Positions 11,636 through 21,201 of a DNA stretch of 64,000 nucleotides are shown one piece after another. The notes under the pieces are model-generated. The model did not search any database. It was not told where the DNA came from and worked only from the letters and a program-made list of their open reading frames with translations. The DNA is from Komagataella phaffii GS115. Lineage: Eukaryota > Ascomycota > Pichiomycetes > Pichiales > Pichiaceae. Made by a program: the position numbers and the translations under genes. Position 1 is the first letter of the stretch. The number at the start of each line of letters is the position of its first letter. The stretch is taken from assembly GCF_000027005.1 (NCBI RefSeq), contig NC_012964.1:806001-870000 (forward strand), written 5' to 3'.

Positions 11636-13201
11636 CTAAAAGAGATATTTCCTTCTCTTCTCCACATTTTCTAAAGAATGGTATTTGATCAACTGATCAA
11701 TTTCATCTTTATTCTCGTTGGCCAAGAGAATGATGTCATGTCTGGGTAAGAAAACCCCTGGAAAGTTGGTAAGATATTGGGTGTTATCTTCCAGGTAATT
11801 AGAGATGATTTGAACAATTAGTTTGAGATTTCCACTAGTCACATCCAGTAGGAACGTCAAGTAGTAATCTTTGACTCCAAGAGCATTTTTGAAAGTGGAT
11901 TTCCATTCCTGATGGGAGTCAAAGATTTTGACCTCTGCAAGAACGTCTTTAAGCAGCTTCGTGTAAGCGTCTTTGCCAATTTTTTCGATCTTTTCTGGGT
12001 CTATAGGAGGAGAGTCTCTTTGGAGAGATTGCAGGAAAACACGGGATAGGTCAGATTTGCTAGTGGTGGAAGATATTGGGATCACTGACGATGAGTGTTT
12101 TCTTTTCTTAGCATTCACCAACACATCATGGAGAACTTCGTCGTCCGAATCGATATTCCTGACTTGTCTCAAAGCGGTAGATGCTGCGTATTTTCCCTTT
12201 TCTAATACCAAATTACTAACTGGTTCAGGTACTTCATGGTTCTCAAGTCTGGCTTGGTAGTATCGATAGTAACTTCCAACACCGTATGCAGATACCCACT
12301 TTGCGTATCGTTCTGACCAAGATTTCTTGGAGTGATGTGGGAAACTGTCTGCAAGCTCCTGGAAAATTGATGAGTTTACCTTGAGATCTTCATCGTTGAC
12401 ATCATTGATGTTGCTTTCACGAACATTATACTTCAAAATTTGACTGCATAACTGAAAATCATCTTTGGCAGAGTATCTAACTCTCCCTGGTAGCGTAGAA
12501 GAGGTCAATGGCTCTTCTGAGGTTTTATCATCTGCAGTAGAAGCGTCCGCATCATTGATGTATACTCTGACATAGTTTCCCTCAACATCTCTCAGCAACT
12601 CTTTAGAATCTGGATCACTTTGGTAGTAATACTTTAAGCTCTTGCGGATTTTTTCATTGTATCTAGACTTGATACTATAAACCGTTCGGTGTGGCAGATA
12701 CTTCTTGTGGATATGAGTATTGATTTCAACTGGACGATGTGTTGGTATTAATAATCGATAAGTCTCTGCAATAATGTTGTCTTCCTCCTTAGTGAAATAG
12801 CTTCGTACTGGAGTCATCTTGTACACTTGTGCATTAGTGTCCACCAGGAGCGTGTAATTCTCCAGTGGGAGAACGATTCCCTCGGTTATACAGTCATCGA
12901 TAAACGACAAACGGTAAACTTGACGGTTATTCGGGACTGTCTGCAAATTTCGATTAAGAATTTCCTGAGACTCCGCCAGAAACAAAGTCAATGGATCGTC
13001 AGTAGAATCTATTAGGGTACCTCCATGTTGAGTGATTCGTTCTTTGTAAACAGCCTCAACTTCCTTTCCTGAGTCATCCTTTCCAACCAGAAAAAACTTG
13101 TAAGGAGTTCCGATTGGTGTAACAAATATCGCCTCGGTCTTTCTATTGTGAGCAATGGGAGGCGTCACTTGATTTACCTGAATGTCTTCAAAATTATTCA
13201 T
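11636..13201 (-). CDS. RAP1: RAP1 telomere and transcription protein
   Basis: This 521-residue protein carries the full Rap1 layout. A BRCT-like domain spans about 22-115. The first Myb-type helix bundle is around 133-192 (SYFTKEEDNIIAETYR), the second around 240-318 (RYSAKDDFQLCSQIL ... WSERYAKWV). A Rap1 C-terminal domain occupies roughly 440-521 and ends in ENVEKRRKYLF. Rap1 binds telomeric repeats and many promoters, and its C-terminal domain recruits silencing and length-control factors in other yeasts. The frame can be read to a TTG at 13345, but the first ATG is at 13201. It is shorter than the S. cerevisiae protein (827 residues), mainly through shorter linkers. It shares a C-rich divergent promoter with the Zn2Cys6 gene. 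Confidence 0.92.
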   Translation of the reverse strand: MNNFEDIQVNQVTPPIAHNRKTEAIFVTPIGTPYKFFLVGKDDSGKEVEAVYKERITQHGGTLIDSTDDPLTLFLAESQEILNRNLQTVPNNRQVYRLSFIDDCITEGIVLPLENYTLLVDTNAQVYKMTPVRSYFTKEEDNIIAETYRLLIPTHRPVEINTHIHKKYLPHRTVYSIKSRYNEKIRKSLKYYYQSDPDSKELLRDVEGNYVRVYINDADASTADDKTSEEPLTSSTLPGRVRYSAKDDFQLCSQILKYNVRESNINDVNDEDLKVNSSIFQELADSFPHHSKKSWSERYAKWVSAYGVGSYYRYYQARLENHEVPEPVSNLVLEKGKYAASTALRQVRNIDSDDEVLHDVLVNAKKRKHSSSVIPISSTTSKSDLSRVFLQSLQRDSPPIDPEKIEKIGKDAYTKLLKDVLAEVKIFDSHQEWKSTFKNALGVKDYYLTFLLDVTSGNLKLIVQIISNYLEDNTQYLTNFPGVFLPRHDIILLANENKDEIDQLIKYHSLENVEKRRKYLF

Positions 13202-14141
13202 GTTTATGTTTTGGTTCTTGTTTGCGAAAGGATGTTGGATGTTGACGCGATGGAAGAAGAGGTCCAAATGCTGGATGCTTGTCCGGTGGTTTTGCCGACA
13301 CACGACTGTGGTCCGAAGTGCGCGAGACTTAAAACCTAAAAACAAAGAGATACAAGCTAAGTGTCGCGATACTAGATGGTGACGAACGAGAAGGACGTCT
13401 ATAAGGGGGGGTAAACCCGGAAATGAGGAAGGGGTGTGATGTCAAGCTGGAGTTAGATCAATATTCGAGGGGTGAAAACACTTTTTTTGCCAAGGGAGTT
13501 TAGAAATAACTGCCCCCCCTTGGGCATTTCTCACCCCCTTTTTACAATCATGGATTAATTTCCACAGCTTATTCTTCAAGAAAGCAAAACTAACCCCCTA
13601 TTCTTCGTTAGACGTCGGTACAGGGTTCACCCCCTTTTTATGATAACAGATACGAAGTTTACACCAACACCCAATCAGTACATAAGAAGTGCCTGGTTAG
13701 TACGCTCACACCCCTAGGAAAGTATTAGTCCCCCACCTGCCCCCTCTATCCTTCTTAACTCCTAACTTCGGGGTCCGTCGATCCATTCATCATTTTCGTC
13801 TAACTCGTCTTTCCTCAATTTCGTTCCGGTTTCTCCCTAATCAATTCTACCTTTCCCTTTTTCCACCGTTCGTATCAAGCGATACCAATACTCCTAATCT
13901 TAAGTTTACTCCCATAAACTCTGTCCCTCCTACACCCCCTCCTTGATTCGAAGTCACCGGTGAGATCTACCCCTCCTAGTTCTAGAGCCGGGACCCCGGA
14001 TCCCGCCACGAAAATCAATGGAGAACGAGACATTCCGCGCCGCATGTCTTTAATCCTGCGCGCCTCGCTTGTCCCTTTATATAGTCATCAGACTTCTCCC
14101 CCAAGACATAAGGGAGAAAAGTGCCAACAAAATGTATTAGG
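13202..14141. promoter_or_regulatory. Divergent promoter RAP1 / Zn2Cys6 gene with a STRE-type cluster
   Basis: This 940-bp region is unusually rich in homopolymeric C or G runs. On the plus strand CCCCT occurs at 13516, 13535, 13595, 13631, 13711, 13741, 13936 and 13970. AGGGG occurs at 13404, 13430 and 13468. CCCCT/AGGGG is the stress-response element bound by Msn2/4-type zinc fingers, and CYCC cores are also described for Mxr1 of this species. A 14-bp unit (TCACCCCCTTTTTA) is repeated at 13531-13544 and 13627-13640. Which factor binds is inference. Confidence 0.6.
14132..14140 (+). promoter_or_regulatory. Two-codon upstream ORF abutting the Zn2Cys6 start
   Basis: ATG TAT TAG at 14132-14140 ends one base before the main ATG at 14142. 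If the transcript starts upstream, scanning ribosomes meet this minimal upstream ORF immediately before the real start, which would lower or condition translation of the regulator. Confidence 0.55.
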
Positions 14142-16631
14142 ATGCCTAAAGCTACAAAGAAGAGTATCAAGAAAGAGCTAGAAGTTCCTGATGTCGTAAT
14201 CAAGGATAAAAAAGGTCGTTCAACCTCCTGCTATCTGTGCCAAAGAAGGAAACAAAAGTGTGATCATCGTTTGCCCGCTTGTACTGCTTGTCTCAAGGCC
14301 AAAGTGAAATGTATCCAGCCCGCAAAATACGGTGGCAAATGTCCGGAGAAAGATGAATACACCGTATGGTTGGAGAAGCGGCTGCAGTTTCTGGAGTCCG
14401 TGGTTGACGCTAACGACTCTATAAAACGAACCGTTATTCCAACTGGCCCTTGGACTCAGTCCTCTAGTTTAGTCCCTATTAATGGGAGTAATAACGCTGA
14501 AAATGGCGTAAGTAATGGAATCGCAGCAGGTATAACTGCCGCCTCTGTAGGAAATACCACGTCTGAGTTCCAATTACCTCTGCCTACCACGTCTGCAATG
14601 TCAGCCCTATCGTCCAAGGTAGATAGAAATCATCTGAAAATTCTAAACTTGGATTCGTTTGAGAATCAGTCTGAGGCGGATTTTATTAAGAGATATAATT
14701 TACAAGAGTTTTTGAAGCATGATCCTGTTTTTCAAATAGATGAGCACATTTCCAGACAACTTTTTGATATTTTTTTCACCCTGCTCCAGTATAAATTCCC
14801 TATTTTGGACGAAACAGAGGTTTTTGAGTTCCACAACGCTTATTTTTCTAACAATTTGAAGGGTTATATGAACAATATTAGCTATTTTTACTTTTGCCTC
14901 GCAAGAATGTTCCTCGTGTGTGCCATTTCTGCCCTTTTGCATAAAACGACTGGAAGGTATCATGGTACCAGGCCTGCATCGTTTTTCTCCGCTGCATTGA
15001 AATACGCAGCAAAATGCCAAAAGAGTATCTCAAAGCTTCATAGAGTGGAGCTATTGATTCTCCTCGTGTTTTACTTAATTAGAACAGATAAAGACTCGAC
15101 GGGATTATTCGATGTCATTAGGGATGCGATGAGTGTCTGTATGGAGTTGAAATTGCATAAGAAAGAATCATATGTTGGCATCCCAATCAACGTGAAAGAC
15201 AGACAGCTCAGATGTTTTTGGTCGGCGTACCTGCTCGAGAAAGTCATCACTCTATCTTTGTCCAAACCGTACGTCCTGAATGAATCAGAAATGGATTCTG
15301 ACATTCCCATGTTTGACGATTCTCTTTCTAAAGGGAACAATTTCCTTAACCAATTCATCAAGATCCGAAGGTTGGAGGCCAGATTTGTAGAGCAGCTAGA
15401 CATCATTAATACCAAGAGCTCCCCGAAATCAACCCAATTGGCAAAAGTCGAACAGTATTTTCAAGAACTGCAACAATGGAGACGTGAATGTCAAGGATTT
15501 TCTAAAGGAATAGAAAACGAAACATTACAGTCGTACTACTACCGATCAGTAAGAACATTAATTCAACCTTTTTTGGAACTCTTGGATCCAGAAGACAGGC
15601 TCTTCCAGGAATGTCAGGCAGCTGCTGCACAGATTTGTCAGTCGTTCAAGACATATCACCAAAAGACTGTTAGTGGTCATTCTACTATTCATGTCCATAC
15701 AACATTTATCGCAGGGGTAACTTTGATTTACTGTTTATGGCTTGCCCGAAACACAGACGACATGAGACGAAAGCTACTCGGAGATGACTCCAAGCATACA
15801 AGACCGACTATATCGGCAGCGTTGTTTCAACATATGGATGATCTTCGTGCTTGTTCTATTTCATTATATGTTATGGCCGAAAGAACAAAATTTGCCTTAA
15901 GTTTTAGGGATACCTTTGAGGAAATCATGGCTGCGACTATCGGCAACCTGAAGATTAGATGTGGTCCTGATTCTTCAGAGATTATCTACAATAAAGAACC
16001 AGGAATGCCACCAGCAGTTGTGCGAAAACCTCCAAAGCATTATACGTCTACTACCGAACTTGATATCAAAGCTACTGACGCCGAAGAGCTAGAAGAAAAA
16101 GCCAGGAAAGAAAAGAGAGGGCAATTGCAACGAAATGCAATTCCCAAGGGTCTGTCTCATCTTTTGGTAGATCCAGTTCCCATGAAATCTCAAAATTCCA
16201 GCGGTAAGTCTTCCAATTCGCTTTTGAACAATAACATCGATAATAACCACGCTGGCACCAACGGAAGTTCCACCTTTTTGGCTGGAAGTTCTAGCAACAA
16301 CGGTAATACAAATGTAGTTGTCGACAATTCAATTAATGGCTCATCTTTCCTATCACTTCCACAAACGGAATTCACTCCCTTTGTTGGTCGTACGAACACA
16401 ATGATTAGCAATATTTCAGTGTGGACTGGAGAAAGTGGTCAGTTTGTCCCAAATTCGATGAACCAATCATTAACTCAGCAAGGCCTATCCAATGATTTTA
16501 CGAAGACCTCCAGCTTCACTCATAACACTACCAACAATAACGGCACCACTAATAGCAACGTTGACTTTCTACAATCTTGGGGCAACGTCCGCATGGACGA
16601 ATTATTCAATGTTAATGAATTTGTTCCCTAA
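14142..16631 (+). CDS. Zn2Cys6 transcription factor, target unknown
   Basis: This 829-residue regulator has a classic binuclear zinc cluster with Cys at 30, 33, 40, 47, 50 and 57 (spacing C-x2-C-x6-C-x6-C-x2-C-x6-C). It is followed by a linker and a short coiled-coil dimerisation segment around 'EYTVWLEKRLQFLESVV'. The middle, roughly residues 185-600, is a helical fungal-specific regulatory domain. The C-terminus is Asn/Ser-rich with an acidic end, likely an activation region. The frame extends to a GTG at 14121, but ATG 14142 is the first methionine codon. I cannot match it to a named regulator. Its upstream ORF and STRE-rich promoter point to conditional expression. It is convergent with HRI1, with only 9 bp between stops. 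Confidence 0.9.
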   Translation: MPKATKKSIKKELEVPDVVIKDKKGRSTSCYLCQRRKQKCDHRLPACTACLKAKVKCIQPAKYGGKCPEKDEYTVWLEKRLQFLESVVDANDSIKRTVIPTGPWTQSSSLVPINGSNNAENGVSNGIAAGITAASVGNTTSEFQLPLPTTSAMSALSSKVDRNHLKILNLDSFENQSEADFIKRYNLQEFLKHDPVFQIDEHISRQLFDIFFTLLQYKFPILDETEVFEFHNAYFSNNLKGYMNNISYFYFCLARMFLVCAISALLHKTTGRYHGTRPASFFSAALKYAAKCQKSISKLHRVELLILLVFYLIRTDKDSTGLFDVIRDAMSVCMELKLHKKESYVGIPINVKDRQLRCFWSAYLLEKVITLSLSKPYVLNESEMDSDIPMFDDSLSKGNNFLNQFIKIRRLEARFVEQLDIINTKSSPKSTQLAKVEQYFQELQQWRRECQGFSKGIENETLQSYYYRSVRTLIQPFLELLDPEDRLFQECQAAAAQICQSFKTYHQKTVSGHSTIHVHTTFIAGVTLIYCLWLARNTDDMRRKLLGDDSKHTRPTISAALFQHMDDLRACSISLYVMAERTKFALSFRDTFEEIMAATIGNLKIRCGPDSSEIIYNKEPGMPPAVVRKPPKHYTSTTELDIKATDAEELEEKARKEKRGQLQRNAIPKGLSHLLVDPVPMKSQNSSGKSSNSLLNNNIDNNHAGTNGSSTFLAGSSSNNGNTNVVVDNSINGSSFLSLPQTEFTPFVGRTNTMISNISVWTGESGQFVPNSMNQSLTQQGLSNDFTKTSSFTHNTTNNNGTTNSNVDFLQSWGNVRMDELFNVNEFVP

Positions 16632-16640
16632 TATATTTAC

Positions 16641-17381
16641 TTAATTTAACTCGACACATTTCCATATTAATTGGTTGACTGGTTGTGATTTGTTGACCGT
16701 CAGCTGTGATGGCTTGTAGTTTTTTATTGGGAAATCGTCTGTGTTCTCTCCCACGCTAAGCAAAATTTTGACGTCCCCATTTGTGTCGTAGTATCCTCTA
16801 ATAGCAGATAAAGGAGGGGAGTCTGTACGCTTGGGATTATTCAAGTGTCCTAATAACCCTTGAAACCAATTGCCAATACGAACGAAACGCCCTTTGACTC
16901 CTTCAGAGCTCAGGTCAAAACAATAGCTGAAGTGAACATTAGGCGCACTTTTTGGATCAAGTTTCTCTACCTGTGGACCATCCTTGTACGGATCTAGATC
17001 TCTCCAAATTTCAATGTAAGGTTCAATCTTGTTGTTCCTGTCAGGATTAGCCATTTCTCCCACTTCTTTGAAGTCTCCATTGGGCAGCTCTTCAAATTCT
17101 CCAATGTCCGGGAGACCTCCGTCATTTTCCACGTATTTACCATCTACAAATTTCGCCAGAGATAACTCTTGAGTGAACTGTTTTTTTGATCCTTCCAACT
17201 CAATAGTGGACCCGAAGTTGCAAAATTCCATAGGAAATTTCGTCTCGTCAACATAACCTGGCAAAAATGGCCTCAAGTCAACAAATCTGCCACCTGCTGT
17301 TTGAATGACCCAAGTTGACGTCTTCTCAATAGGTTCATCATTCCCCCACTGAATTGAAATACGAGCACTAAATATATCCAT
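16641..17381 (-). CDS. HRI1: HRI1-like protein
   Basis: This 246-residue protein has nearly the same length as S. cerevisiae Hri1 (244) and shares its pattern. There is a beta-rich N-terminal half with 'VIQTAGGRFVDLRPFLPG' and a second half containing 'RFVRIGNWFQGLLGHLNNPKR', comparable to the 'VIGRWIQGFLSQKN' stretch of Hri1. Hri1 is a non-essential soluble protein of two similar beta-barrel-like domains reported to associate with Hrr25 and Sec63; its molecular role is unclear. There is no signal peptide or membrane segment. The start at ATG 17381 is the first in frame. It lies 128 bp downstream of the ULS1 stop on the same strand. Confidence 0.82.
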   Translation of the reverse strand: MDIFSARISIQWGNDEPIEKTSTWVIQTAGGRFVDLRPFLPGYVDETKFPMEFCNFGSTIELEGSKKQFTQELSLAKFVDGKYVENDGGLPDIGEFEELPNGDFKEVGEMANPDRNNKIEPYIEIWRDLDPYKDGPQVEKLDPKSAPNVHFSYCFDLSSEGVKGRFVRIGNWFQGLLGHLNNPKRTDSPPLSAIRGYYDTNGDVKILLSVGENTDDFPIKNYKPSQLTVNKSQPVNQLIWKCVELN

Positions 17382-17509
17382 CGTCCAAGGAAAAAACAGT
17401 GAGTAAGCTTTTGCAAATTGTCAACTCAATAAATACTCTCGTACTATTAGATAAGATAAGACTCACGCGAAGAGCCAAAATCTTGTGCTTAGATAATAAA
17501 ACTATGTAC

Positions 17510-20500
17510 TCAATTGCCGATACCAAATAAGAAAGCCAACTCGTTCCTGCCAAGCTTGGATATCGTATTCAAACTCTGGTTATCCAGAGCGTTTTCAACT
17601 ATTTCTCTTTTCGTATTTTGAATGGTCAAAATTCTATCTTCGACGGTGTTCTTGATCAACATTCGATAGACGAAAACTTCTCTTAACTGGCCAATTCTAT
17701 GGGCTCTATCCATGGCCTGGTCTTCCACATATGGGTTCCAAAATGGGTCCATTATTATGACACGGGAGGCGCAAGTCAATGTCAACCCCACGTTCCCTGC
17801 TTTCAAAGAAAGAAGCATTACGTTTTTCTCCGTACTCTCATAAAACTCTTGAATGGCAGCATCTCTATTGCTAAGAGACATTGACCCGTCATATCTAATG
17901 AATTTAATGTTGTTCTCTTTGAGTATTACCTCTATGACATCGAAGAGAGTTGTGAATTGACTAAAAACTATGATCTTCTCCCCTGGATTGTCTCTCAGTA
18001 ACTCTTGTATCATTTCCACTGCTTTATCGATCTTGGCAGACGATTCGAAGACGCCTTTGTTCTCCCGGATCAGTTGTTGAATCATTTCAATTTTTGACAA
18101 CACTGGAGACTCACTTTTAACTATATCCATCACTGAAATATGCTGGTTCACAATCTTGTCGTAGACTGGGAAACTGATTACATTGCTTTCGTTGACAGGC
18201 AAACGACAGGTCACACATTTGGACACTCTAAGACCGTCATCAGTTTCATTCTCTTGATAATTGGTGAAGAAATCGTCTTTGCAATCTTGACAAACAACAT
18301 GTCCACATTTGTATAATATACAAGCATTCTCATTTATGATGTTATCCAAACATATAGGACACGTAAATCCGGCCTCTGCTTCAATGTTAATTCTCCTTAC
18401 CACAGCAGGAGATAGTTGTGTGGCCAATTGTGGCATCTTGGTAGCAACTTCCTGTTTCAATTTGGCTTCTTGCTTCATCTCAGATAACTTCACGAGGAAA
18501 TGGTGGCAACAAGTTTGTCTCAGTCTCAATAGCAAGATAAGAATACCAGAATAATGATTTCCTTGTCCCTTTCCAGCGTTTAGCATCTTTTCGGCTTTTT
18601 TGGCTGTCTGTCCTTCCAGATCCTTGTAAAAGTCTAACTCTTTTGCTTCCATTTCTATGAATGTGTCAATGATATGCTTCTTGGGTAACTTGAGAATGGG
18701 CTCTCCATCAATCTTCGAATCTTTGTTTCGTTTCAACAAGATTGCTTTAAGTAGGGCATGAAGTTTCCTCATAGCAATCTTCTTGTCTGTGGAATCATAT
18801 TTGCCTGACATGGAACTCTTTATAGGTAATACTATGCCAGTTCTAAATCGCTTTTCATCATAATATGGCTTAATTCTCAAGAATCGAAGTAGAGGCCATA
18901 GTTCTTCAATTTTATTTTGTAGCGGTGTGCCCGTTAAACACCATCTGTATTTAGACTTCACCAAAGCGACTGCCTTCGAAGTGATTGTATTTTTTCCTTT
19001 GATCTTATGGGCTTCGTCTAGAATGACTCGAAGAAACTTTGTTTCTTTTGCAAAAAATGGTGACTTGAAAGATATGCCTCCAGAGTCTTCTGCTGGTATG
19101 GATGAAGAGTTGGGCTGTAGGTCTGCCTCCTTAATTGCCTCTTCAAAATGCTTCTTCATTTGAGAAGACAGAGTTCCATACGATGTTAATACTATATCAT
19201 ACTGTTGGAGCTCTTCAAACGAGGACATTTTTTGCTTGTGATAAATGAAAACTTTTAGCCTGTATTCTGGTTTCGTCTTTAACAAGATTTCAGACTCCCA
19301 CTGATGTAGAAGAGAAACTGGTGCTATTATTAACGTAGTTTTGAAATATCCTTCGTCTCCTTGGATGGGTTTCTTTTCCGACTTTGCCGTTGACGTTTTG
19401 CTGACCTCTCCATTCGTTTCTGATGTAGACTTTTCGGATCTAACCTTCTCTTCAAGTTTTGCCTCCTCTTCGGCTTCTTCTTGTGTTTTCCATTTGTTTG
19501 CGTAAATAATACTAATAGCCTGGATGGTTTTTCCCAGGCCCATGGCATCTGCTAAAATGCCTCCTTTGTTGGTTGACTTCTCCATCCGAAGTAGCCAATC
19601 TAACCCAACTCTCTGATGCTTCAGCAGTTGAATATTGAACTCCTTCGGAGTTTTAGCCAATTCATCATCGTCTTTGTCCTCCATATCGGGCTGGATATTT
19701 TCAAGAAGCCGTTGTAAGCTTCCAGCGTCTTCATCAGAACGAGAATAAATATTTGAAGCATAACCCAAGCTATTTGCCCTATGAATTGCATCCATGAAAG
19801 ACTGGCCTTCCAAAACTTCATTCTTCATATCACCGTGAAAAGCATTTTGAGCATTTCGAAAGATAAGTTCACGATCTTTTTTCAGTTTGTCAATTGTTGA
19901 CGAGAGAGCATGGATTCTTCTGTGAATCTCCTGCTGTTTTATCTTGGATGTATCCATCTCTCTAAATATGTGCGCTTTTTCATTAGTAAGCTCCTGAATC
20001 CTGTTCAAAAGCTGAGTGAGGTATCCTTGATTATTAGCGGTCGCCTGAGGATTGTTCACGATAGATTGATATCTTAGATTGAGCTCTGAAACTTCTCTGT
20101 TTAAATGCCCCAAAGTGGAAATGAACCTATTGATCTCCATAATATTCGACTGAGCATGAACTCGAAGATTGTGAAGATTATCTAACAAATCTTTTATCCG
20201 CAAGTCCAGCCATCTGGCTTGTTCATTCTGGTTTGAACCGTCAAAATGGAGTATGTTTGCAGGGGCGTTGAAAGTTCCTGGCATAATTCCTAGAGGCTGC
20301 TGAACAATATTGGATCCTACAATTTGCAAATCTTCGTCTTCATCATCTGAATATGATTGGAGAGGTCGTTTCCCTTGGAAGATATGCGCATCTTGTGCTG
20401 TGTTGTTGTTGGCTATATGATGGCTCTGATTCTGTGTGCTGGAGGGAACTGGGGTAGAAGATGATGTAGATGCGGGGACAGATGTATTTATCTCGATATC

Positions 20501-20932
20501 TTCAGTTAAATCGATGATCTCTTCAAAATTTGAGTTTGTAGGTTGATTGCTGGACTTTTTTGGTCCATCATTAAGTGGAAAGGGAAATTCAGGTTGGGAC
20601 TTAGAAATCCAGTCGGCGAATCCATTGTTGTTATCAAGTTCATTATTCTGATTATTGGAAAATTGGTCGGCTTGGGGGATGAACCTACTACTATTGAACG
20701 TACTAGCTTGTGGTTTCACTGATGATTCCCGTAACGATTCCAGTCTGGCAAAAGAATTGGAGTTGGATTGGTCATCAAGTTTTCTCCTTATTGGAGTTGT
20801 GCCGTTACTGTTGCTTATGGGGGCAGTAAAATTAAATGCTGGATTGGGGGCCAAAAGGTCCACTTTTGGAGTAGGCTCAGTCACCTCTATGATTTCCAGA
20901 TCAGAATCATCAGAGTTAACAGAGTCTGTCAT
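17510..20932 (-). CDS. ULS1: ULS1/RIS1-type SUMO-targeted SNF2 translocase with RING finger
   Basis: This 1140-residue SNF2-family ATPase starts with a disordered, acidic N-terminus carrying candidate SUMO-interacting motifs: IIEV at 14-17, IIDLTE at 139-144 and LQIV at 202-205. A coiled-coil segment follows (about 230-370), then the helicase core with GLGKT near residue 462 and DEAH near 638. A RING finger (CPICLDN ... CGHVVCQDC ... CVTC) is inserted near 855-905, and the helicase C-terminal lobe holds the QAMDRAHRIGQ motif. This order (SIMs, SNF2, RING insert, helicase C) is that of yeast Uls1 and S. pombe Rrp1/Rrp2, which remove poly-SUMOylated proteins from DNA. Rad5 and Rad16 have a similar core but lack this N-terminus. 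It is shorter than S. cerevisiae Uls1 (1619). Confidence 0.92.
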   Translation of the reverse strand: MTDSVNSDDSDLEIIEVTEPTPKVDLLAPNPAFNFTAPISNSNGTTPIRRKLDDQSNSNSFARLESLRESSVKPQASTFNSSRFIPQADQFSNNQNNELDNNNGFADWISKSQPEFPFPLNDGPKKSSNQPTNSNFEEIIDLTEDIEINTSVPASTSSSTPVPSSTQNQSHHIANNNTAQDAHIFQGKRPLQSYSDDEDEDLQIVGSNIVQQPLGIMPGTFNAPANILHFDGSNQNEQARWLDLRIKDLLDNLHNLRVHAQSNIMEINRFISTLGHLNREVSELNLRYQSIVNNPQATANNQGYLTQLLNRIQELTNEKAHIFREMDTSKIKQQEIHRRIHALSSTIDKLKKDRELIFRNAQNAFHGDMKNEVLEGQSFMDAIHRANSLGYASNIYSRSDEDAGSLQRLLENIQPDMEDKDDDELAKTPKEFNIQLLKHQRVGLDWLLRMEKSTNKGGILADAMGLGKTIQAISIIYANKWKTQEEAEEEAKLEEKVRSEKSTSETNGEVSKTSTAKSEKKPIQGDEGYFKTTLIIAPVSLLHQWESEILLKTKPEYRLKVFIYHKQKMSSFEELQQYDIVLTSYGTLSSQMKKHFEEAIKEADLQPNSSSIPAEDSGGISFKSPFFAKETKFLRVILDEAHKIKGKNTITSKAVALVKSKYRWCLTGTPLQNKIEELWPLLRFLRIKPYYDEKRFRTGIVLPIKSSMSGKYDSTDKKIAMRKLHALLKAILLKRNKDSKIDGEPILKLPKKHIIDTFIEMEAKELDFYKDLEGQTAKKAEKMLNAGKGQGNHYSGILILLLRLRQTCCHHFLVKLSEMKQEAKLKQEVATKMPQLATQLSPAVVRRINIEAEAGFTCPICLDNIINENACILYKCGHVVCQDCKDDFFTNYQENETDDGLRVSKCVTCRLPVNESNVISFPVYDKIVNQHISVMDIVKSESPVLSKIEMIQQLIRENKGVFESSAKIDKAVEMIQELLRDNPGEKIIVFSQFTTLFDVIEVILKENNIKFIRYDGSMSLSNRDAAIQEFYESTEKNVMLLSLKAGNVGLTLTCASRVIIMDPFWNPYVEDQAMDRAHRIGQLREVFVYRMLIKNTVEDRILTIQNTKREIVENALDNQSLNTISKLGRNELAFLFGIGN

Positions 20933-21201
20933 TACCTTGCATAGATAGATGGAAAGGGACAGTTGATAGATGTATCGCGATTTGATCGTTGGGGATCGAT
21001 GGTCCCTAAAGGGACAGGACGGTTACAGGGAAGCTTCCCTCACTGCAATTTACTGGGTTGTGGCGCAGCTTAGATGGGTAATGAATAATGCATGCCAGTA
21101 AGCATCCGTTCAGCATCCAGATTAGCGTATCGATTCATAGCAAATTACATGGACTAACATACTTTACGAAGATTTAAACTATTTTTACACGCATAGCAGC
21201 T

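Noticed and set aside
13202..13345. 48-residue N-terminal extension of RAP1 from a TTG
   Set aside because: No ATG upstream of 13201; the BRCT domain is complete from the ATG start.
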